Source: Chitinophaga sp. HK235
GTDB taxonomy: Bacteria > Bacteroidota > Bacteroidia > Chitinophagales > Chitinophagaceae
Reading direction: 5' to 3'
Assembly (NCBI RefSeq): GCF_018255755.1
Contig: NZ_CP073766.1
Coordinates: 868,001 to 932,000, forward strand
Length of the DNA: 64,000 bases
Below, in pieces: positions 59,512-64,000 of the stretch. The notes beneath the pieces are model-generated. The model saw nothing but the letters and a program-made list of their open reading frames with translations. It was not told the origin of the DNA and did not search any database. The translations under genes and the position numbers were made by a program. Position 1 is the stretch's first letter. Each line of letters opens with the position of its first letter.

Positions 59512-59576
59512 TTATAGGTTATAACCAAAACGACATCTGTTTGTTATAGGTCATTCCTACATTTACAGGGAATGAC
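59511..59576 (+). promoter_or_regulatory. Repeats and start-codon hairpin upstream of the threonine synthase gene
   Basis: GTTATAGGT occurs at 59511-59519 and 59543-59551, and GGTTATAACC (59517-59526) is a perfect palindrome. A second structure, GTCATTCC (59550-59557) with GGAATGAC (59569-59576), pairs over the ATG at 59572-59574 and could mask it. LysR-type boxes and translational control are both possible; neither is proven. Confidence 0.5.
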
Positions 59577-60729
59577 TATTACACGAAAAAACATATCATT
59601 GGCTACTGCATTGCAGTGTCCCCGTTGCGGAAGGTTATACGAAACAGGGATATTGCAATCTTATGCCACCTGTTGTCAGCAACCGCTGATAACAATCTAT
59701 AGTGGTGATTTACCAGACCCTTCCTTTCTGAACGGACGGGAGCATACTATATGGCGGTACCGGGAGATGCTGCCGGTGATGGACCCATGGTACATTGTAA
59801 GCCTGGGCGAAGGCGGAACACCTTTGCACAGGTTATCTGCTGTGAGCCGGAAACTGGGAGTACGGGTACTGTTAAAGGATGAAAGTATGAATCCCACCGG
59901 TTCTTTCAAAGCAAGGGGCATCAGTGTGGCCGTATCCAAAGCGCTGGAACTGGGCGTCAATCACTGTATCATGCCCTCTGCCGGCAATGCCGGCGGTGCC
60001 CTGAGCGCCTATTGCGCCAAAGCAGGTATCAAGGCCACCGTTATAATGCCGCGGCATACGCCCGCCACTTTACAGGAAGAATGCCGTTTGCACGGCGCAG
60101 AGCTGATACTGACAGACGGTCTGATAGACCGCTGCGGTCAGATAGCCCGGCAGCTGGTAAAAGAAACCGGCGCCTTCGATATGTCTACGCTGAAAGAGCC
60201 CTACCGGCTGGAAGGAAAAAAAACCATGGGTTACGAAATAGCGGAGCAGCTGCACTGGCAGCTTCCCGACGTCATCATATATCCTACCGGCGGCGGTACT
60301 GGCCTGATAGGCATGTGGAAAGCCTTCAGGGAAATGCAGCAGCTGGGCTGGATTGGTAGCAAGCTACCCAGAATGATCATTATTCAATCTCAAAATTGTG
60401 CACCTATGGTTCAGTACATTGAAAACGGAAACCTCCCTGAAGATTTTCAGGCCTATCCCTCGAAAGCCTATGGTCTGGCTGTTCCACAGCCTTTTGCAAA
60501 AGACATGATGCGGGAAGTAATTCAGCAAAGTGATGGTAAAGCCCTTACCATAACAGAAGAGGAAATGGAAGAAGGCATCCGGGAAATGGCCACCACCGAA
60601 GGTATACTATTATCACCGGAAGGTAGCGCCACCTATATGGGACTCAAAAAACTCATTGAAAAAGACTGGGTCCAGGAAGATGAGGAAGTGCTGTTGTTTA
60701 ACACCGGCTCATGGTACAAATATCGCTAA
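59572..60729 (+). CDS. thrC: Threonine synthase-like PLP enzyme
   Basis: 385 residues. An N-terminal zinc-ribbon-like element has C16-x2-C19 and C34-C35. The PLP lysine is K113 in NPTGSFKARG. MPSAGNAGGALSAYCAKAG carries the phosphate-binding SAGNxG loop, and YPTGGGTGLIGMWKAF the glycine loop. These fit threonine synthase of the fold type II family, although threonine dehydratase-like or related enzymes are alternatives. It converts O-phospho-homoserine to threonine. No hom or thrB gene is close, so it may be a second copy. Confidence 0.9.
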   Translation: MTITRKNISLATALQCPRCGRLYETGILQSYATCCQQPLITIYSGDLPDPSFLNGREHTIWRYREMLPVMDPWYIVSLGEGGTPLHRLSAVSRKLGVRVLLKDESMNPTGSFKARGISVAVSKALELGVNHCIMPSAGNAGGALSAYCAKAGIKATVIMPRHTPATLQEECRLHGAELILTDGLIDRCGQIARQLVKETGAFDMSTLKEPYRLEGKKTMGYEIAEQLHWQLPDVIIYPTGGGTGLIGMWKAFREMQQLGWIGSKLPRMIIIQSQNCAPMVQYIENGNLPEDFQAYPSKAYGLAVPQPFAKDMMREVIQQSDGKALTITEEEMEEGIREMATTEGILLSPEGSATYMGLKKLIEKDWVQEDEEVLLFNTGSWYKYR

Positions 60730-60755
60730 TGATCACCTGTTCTATCAACAATATC

Positions 60756-60786
60756 AAGCCGCGCGACGCTCATGTTTGCGCGGCTT
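60756..60786 (+). terminator. Hairpin after the threonine synthase gene
   Basis: AAGCCGCGC (60756-60764) and GCGCGGCTT (60778-60786) pair perfectly around a 13-nt loop. U-tract is weak. It lies between convergent genes. Confidence 0.65.
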
Positions 60787-60821
60787 CTCACACTTATACG
60801 CTTACCTCGCATTATGCTGCT

Positions 60822-61346
60822 TTATTTTCCTTCCTCCCTGCCTTCAAATAAGGCTGCCAGGAATTTTTTGGATTTAATGCTTTCATACTTAAAAGCCCCC
60901 AGTGTAACAGCATATACAAACAAACACAACAACACCTGTGGCAAAAAAGGGATATTCCCCAACATACCCAGCGGAATGATATTCTCTCCGGTGCTTGATT
61001 TAACACTAAACAAAATCACGGACATCAGCAGCATCCAGATCGCCAAAAAAGCGTAAACAAATACCGCCATCGTCATCTTTATTTTTATCGCAGTATGCAC
61101 TACTTCATGCGTAACCACACCGGTGATCTCCGGCAGAAAAGAATTACGATAGTTGATAATCCGCTTTATCACAAATTTATTCCCCTGAAAAGTCCCTTCA
61201 TAAGGCCTGTCTGGGTCTGACTGCGACCCAAAACTGAAGGAAAATGTGCGGCGTTTTAAATTCAGTTTTTCTTCCAACCTTCTCTTCACTTCTTCCGGGG
61301 ACAAATAGGTTATAAGAGTATAATCTTCAAATGGTACAAATTTCAC
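60822..61346 (-). CDS. Membrane protein of unknown function
   Basis: 174 residues. The first 90 residues are soluble, with a charged start YTLITYLSPEEVKRRLEEKLNLKRRTFSF and a beta hairpin-like EGTFQGNKFVIKRIINYRNSFLPEITG. Two TM helices follow: MAVFVYAFLAIWMLLMSVILF and PFLPQVLLCLFVYAVTLGAFKY. A positively charged tail (KSKKFLAALFEGREEGK) stays in the cytosol. No family recognised. Convergent with the threonine synthase gene; upstream of it, in the same direction and 29 bp away, is the BluB-like gene. Confidence 0.75.
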   Translation of the reverse strand: MKFVPFEDYTLITYLSPEEVKRRLEEKLNLKRRTFSFSFGSQSDPDRPYEGTFQGNKFVIKRIINYRNSFLPEITGVVTHEVVHTAIKIKMTMAVFVYAFLAIWMLLMSVILFSVKSSTGENIIPLGMLGNIPFLPQVLLCLFVYAVTLGAFKYESIKSKKFLAALFEGREEGK

Positions 61347-61375
61347 AGGTATTGGTTTGGGTTATATAAGATTAT

Positions 61376-62029
61376 TTAATAGGTATTATAAAAAACGGCT
61401 GTATCCTTCATTTTTCTCTTTTCCCATTGTAAGAGTTCCAGCTCCGGTGAAGTATAAAATCCATCTGTATATCCCAGGCATAAATAGGCTACCAGTTTGT
61501 TTTCTTCCGGTGCTTTTAATATATTTTTTACCTGCTCAGGGTCCAGAATACTCACCCATCCTACCCCTACATTCAGTGCTCTGGCCATCAGCCAGATATT
61601 TTGCACAGCACATACTACGCTGTACAAACCTACTTCCTCCATGGAAGTTTGCCCTAACACCGGCTTGCCGGCCGGCTTATAAAAGACGGCAATATTTAAC
61701 GGTGCTTCCAGAATCCCTTCCAGCTTCAGCCGGATATATTCCGGTTGTTTATCTGCATCAAACAACGAAATGGCTTTTTCATTTTCTGCTGCAAAGCTGT
61801 CTCTTATCTGCTGCTTTAAGTGATTGTCTTCAATCAGCACAAACTCCCATGGCTGGGAGAAACCTACTGAGGGCGCATGCAAGGCGGCATCCAGTATTTT
61901 ATTGAGTGTATCAGGGGCAATGGGTTTATCAAGAAAACGGTTACCCCGTACATCACGTCTGTTAACAATAACATCTTCCAGAACAGTAGCTTCTGCCGCC
62001 GTGAACAATTTACCATTTAGTATATCCAT
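61376..62029 (-). CDS. bluB: 5,6-dimethylbenzimidazole synthase (BluB-like nitroreductase family)
   Basis: 217 residues from ATG 62029; in-frame ATGs upstream (62065) add an unneeded leader. Sequence features follow BluB more than general nitroreductases: NRRDVRGNRFLDKPI, APSVGFSQPWEFVLI (FMN-binding), KLEGILEAPLNIAVFY, VGLYSVVCAVQNIWLMARALNVGVGWVSILDPEQ, and VAYLCLGYTDGFYTSPELELLQWEKRK. BluB breaks reduced FMN with oxygen to make the lower ligand of vitamin B12. No other cobalamin genes are in the window. Activity should be tested, since other flavoproteins share the fold. Confidence 0.87.
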   Translation of the reverse strand: MDILNGKLFTAAEATVLEDVIVNRRDVRGNRFLDKPIAPDTLNKILDAALHAPSVGFSQPWEFVLIEDNHLKQQIRDSFAAENEKAISLFDADKQPEYIRLKLEGILEAPLNIAVFYKPAGKPVLGQTSMEEVGLYSVVCAVQNIWLMARALNVGVGWVSILDPEQVKNILKAPEENKLVAYLCLGYTDGFYTSPELELLQWEKRKMKDTAVFYNTY

Positions 62030-62271
62030 ATGGTCTTCAATGATCATCGAAGATATTGACTTCAATTTAATTTATCCAATTTCAATTAAACAGCCTGAGG
62101 TTGTCTGATAACATTTCCGGCAGTAAACTGTTTCATAGACAAGGAGACACGCAATAAGAATGTCGCAAATCTCCTCTTTAAAGTCGTCCTATCCCCCCAG
62201 AGTACAGTATAAACCGTTTTACCTTTGAATGACCCCCTACTATTATTCAATAGTTATTAAACTAAAAAATT

Positions 62272-62790
62272 ATGGCAAAGAAAATCATTTCCCAAAGGAT
62301 TACACCGCATTTATGGTTTGAAAAACAGGCGGAAGAAGCCGCGAAGTTTTATACCAGCATCTTCCCCAACTCATCAATAGGCCGTATTTCCCACTACACC
62401 AAAGCAGGCTTTGAGATTCATCACATGCCGGAAGGCACTGTGCTCACCGTAGAGTTCACCCTCGACGGGCAGGAGTTTCTGGCACTCAATGGCGGGCCTG
62501 TGTTTCAGTTCAACGAATCGGTTTCTTTTTTGGTAAACTGTGAAAATCAGGAAGAGATCGATTATTACTGGGAAAAGCTCCGGGTAGGTGGCGACCCTAA
62601 GTCAGACCAATGTGGATGGCTAAAAGATCAATTCGGTCTGTCCTGGCAGGTGGCACCCGTACAGCTGGCTGATATGATGGTGGACAAGGATATCAACCGG
62701 CTGAACCGGGTAATGGCTGCTCTTTTCAAAATGAAAAAACTGGACCTCCGGGCACTGGAAGAAGCCTACGGCACTTCTATCCCTGCCTGA
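62272..62790 (+). CDS. VOC family protein, PhnB/3-demethylubiquinone methyltransferase-like domain
   Basis: 172 residues. ITPHLWFEKQAEEAAKFYTSIFPNSSIGRISHYTKAG (about 9-45) and PEGTVLTVEFTLDGQEFLALNGGPVFQFNESVSFLVNCENQEEIDYYWEKLRVGGDPKSDQCGWLKDQFGLSWQVAPVQL (about 53-132) are the typical PhnB-like repeats of this VOC branch. The historical 3-demethylubiquinone name is not a proof of function; most members are of unknown role. Convergent with the GNAT gene (34 bp gap). Confidence 0.9.
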   Translation: MAKKIISQRITPHLWFEKQAEEAAKFYTSIFPNSSIGRISHYTKAGFEIHHMPEGTVLTVEFTLDGQEFLALNGGPVFQFNESVSFLVNCENQEEIDYYWEKLRVGGDPKSDQCGWLKDQFGLSWQVAPVQLADMMVDKDINRLNRVMAALFKMKKLDLRALEEAYGTSIPA

Positions 62791-62824
62791 TAACGGTCAT
62801 GGATATACTTTTTCAGAAAAAAAC

Positions 62825-63508
62825 CTATCCCCTGGTGATCTTTCTGAACACGATAGTTCTTCGTGTTACGAAGCCCATATGTTCATACAGGCGAATGGCC
62901 CGTTCATTTGCCACCGACACATGCAGCATGGAGGTCACGCCTTCTTCGGCATGCTGGTGGCAAAGCCGTGTGATCAACTGCTGCGCATAACCTCTACCGG
63001 TATAGGCAGGATCTGTTACGATGGCGCTCAGTTCGGTAAAGCCGCTCATACGCATCCGTTCTCCGGCCATGGCCACCAGCCTGCCTTCCTGCCAAATGCC
63101 ATAGTAGGTGCCCAGCAAACGGGTACCCGGATTATAATAACCTGGCTGTACCTTGTTAACCAGATCATACATAGCAGTGGCATCATCGGCTGTCAGCATG
63201 GTAATGGTTGCCGGTTCCTTTACAGGAAGGACCACCTGTGACCGCAGTACCATTTGCGCACAGGGCAACTCATTTACTATCTGCCAGTCTGCCGACAGCA
63301 CAGGCAGCTCACCGATCAGATAAAAAGATTCCCCTTCGTTTATCCATGGCTGCAACTCTTCCAAAGCACTTTGTTTTGCATCTTCGCAGGCAATAAAGGA
63401 AAGAATCTCCTTCCGGTATCTTTTCACCCGCTCCGTTCCCATCGACAAAGGTGCCTGGGTGGTTGTCAGCGCGCTCCATGCCGGATTATCCAATAATATC
63501 TCACTCAT
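62825..63508 (-). CDS. GNAT family N-acetyltransferase with N-terminal extension
   Basis: 227 residues. The C-terminal half is a GNAT fold with the acetyl-CoA loop in ELSAIVTDPAYTGRGYAQQLITRLCHQHAEEGVTSMLHVSVANERAIRLYEHMGFVTRRTIVFRK (about 155-220). The N-terminal 100 residues look like a degenerate second GNAT-like domain, as in FR47-like acyltransferases. Substrate unknown. The 492 bp from its start to the right edge of the window hold no clear gene. Confidence 0.9.
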   Translation of the reverse strand: MSEILLDNPAWSALTTTQAPLSMGTERVKRYRKEILSFIACEDAKQSALEELQPWINEGESFYLIGELPVLSADWQIVNELPCAQMVLRSQVVLPVKEPATITMLTADDATAMYDLVNKVQPGYYNPGTRLLGTYYGIWQEGRLVAMAGERMRMSGFTELSAIVTDPAYTGRGYAQQLITRLCHQHAEEGVTSMLHVSVANERAIRLYEHMGFVTRRTIVFRKITRG

Positions 63509-64000
63509 AATAAAAGCCCGCAGGGCTGCAATGTTTTAAATTCAATATAAAGTTTACAAGCTATAAAAAATTTAATAAAACCAACAGCAGCCTGTAAGAT
63601 GTATGCTGTACATTTTCGCGCTGTCAGCAGCTACATTCACCTTCTTCCCGTAAGATCTTCATCCTAACTTTTCATGATGATTTCTTTGTTCATACCTAAT
63701 TCCTGCAAAGAGATTGCAGGAATTTTATCTTTCTGTTAAATGTACATGACAAGCATCTGCTATAAAATGTTTTTTAGTGAATGACACTACACTTTTAATC
63801 TTATTTTTTTATTATATTTACTGTGAGCTTCGCCAACTAGACAAAAAAACAGTCACAATCCCTAAACGGAGCCACCATTGAACACAAGATCAAACCCGTA
63901 AAAGACATGCTTACCTGCGCACTTTAGACACATTTGAAAGGAAACGTGCGACCCTCAAAAAACTATTGAAAATCTTATTTAATGCTAGACATGTACATTC
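63509..64000. other. Right-end intergenic region, no gene seen
   Basis: No credible coding region. A perfect 11-bp stem, AATTCCTGCAA (63699-63709) with TTGCAGGAATT (63715-63725), followed by TTATCTTT, looks like a terminator for some short plus-strand RNA, although none is identified. An AT-rich stretch around 63790-63830 (TTATATTTAC) looks like a promoter for a gene that would begin beyond the window edge. Confidence 0.4.

Noticed and set aside
1..64000. tRNA, rRNA, riboswitch, insertion sequence or prophage
   Set aside because: None was recognised by reading both strands; no transposase, integrase or conserved RNA core was seen.

Overview
The window looks like chromosome of a Bacteroidota member of the Chitinophagaceae, most likely Chitinophaga or a close relative. 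The grounds are a SusC/SusD pair, a PafA-type alkaline phosphatase, -7 boxes of the Bacteroidota type (TAnnTTTG), few Shine-Dalgarno sites, many lipoproteins with short Bacteroidota-style signals, and moderate G+C. I saw no phage, insertion sequence, CRISPR array, rRNA or tRNA. Species-level assignment is inference.

Layout. 1-6.6 kb: 5' end of lepA (running off the left edge), an acyl-CoA-binding protein, an M1 metallopeptidase, and a two-gene cytoskeletal unit: an actin/ParM-like ATPase whose phosphate-1 motif sits at the C-terminus, followed in the same reading frame by a bactofilin. 6.6-12 kb: response regulator, methyltransferase, serine hydrolase, Lrp regulator, RlmL-like rRNA methyltransferase, methionine aminopeptidase. 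12-14 kb: a tight minus-strand operon of KptA, NADAR and a PARG-like macro-domain protein, all enzymes of NAD+/ADP-ribose chemistry, with a divergent unknown gene. 15-18 kb: DJ-1 protein, membrane protein, MarR regulator, and a GNAT gene with a MarR-type palindrome in its promoter. 18-21 kb: a MlaE-MlaF-MlaD lipid transporter. 22-35 kb: a glycerol/glycerophosphodiester locus consisting of a DeoR regulator, glpD, glpK, glpF, a GDPD lipoprotein, SusC, SusD and PafA. 35-42 kb: a frameshifted HEAT-like gene, a hybrid histidine kinase, an ABC ATPase preceded by a leader peptide and terminator, a GlxA-type regulator and a DMT transporter. 42-53 kb: erythromycin-esterase-like protein, DoxX-like protein, MocR regulator, SUKH-like protein, a large secreted unknown protein, two Crp/Fnr regulators, oxidoreductases and an alpha/beta hydrolase. 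53.5-58.5 kb: GbsR/MarR regulator plus a MacAB-TolC-like efflux operon. 58.6-63.5 kb: LysR regulator with threonine synthase, a BluB-like protein, a VOC protein and a GNAT protein.

How genes work together. The glp/Sus block reads as one pathway: the GDPD splits glycerophosphodiesters, PafA removes phosphate, SusCD and GlpF provide entry, and GlpK and GlpD feed glycolysis, with repeated TTACTTTCGAA sites upstream for the DeoR protein. The KptA-NADAR-PARG operon suggests turnover of ADP-ribosylated nucleic acid or protein. A short palindromic repeat (core CCCAGGGC-4nt-GCCCTGGG) sits at or near gene ends at six places, twice as an inverted pair, and twice supplies the stop codon of the gene before it.

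The most novel-looking items are the circularly permuted actin beside a bactofilin, the KptA-NADAR-PARG operon, the glycerophosphodiester Sus locus, and the leader-peptide attenuator at 39.3-39.5 kb. All function calls come from reading motifs, without database searches.
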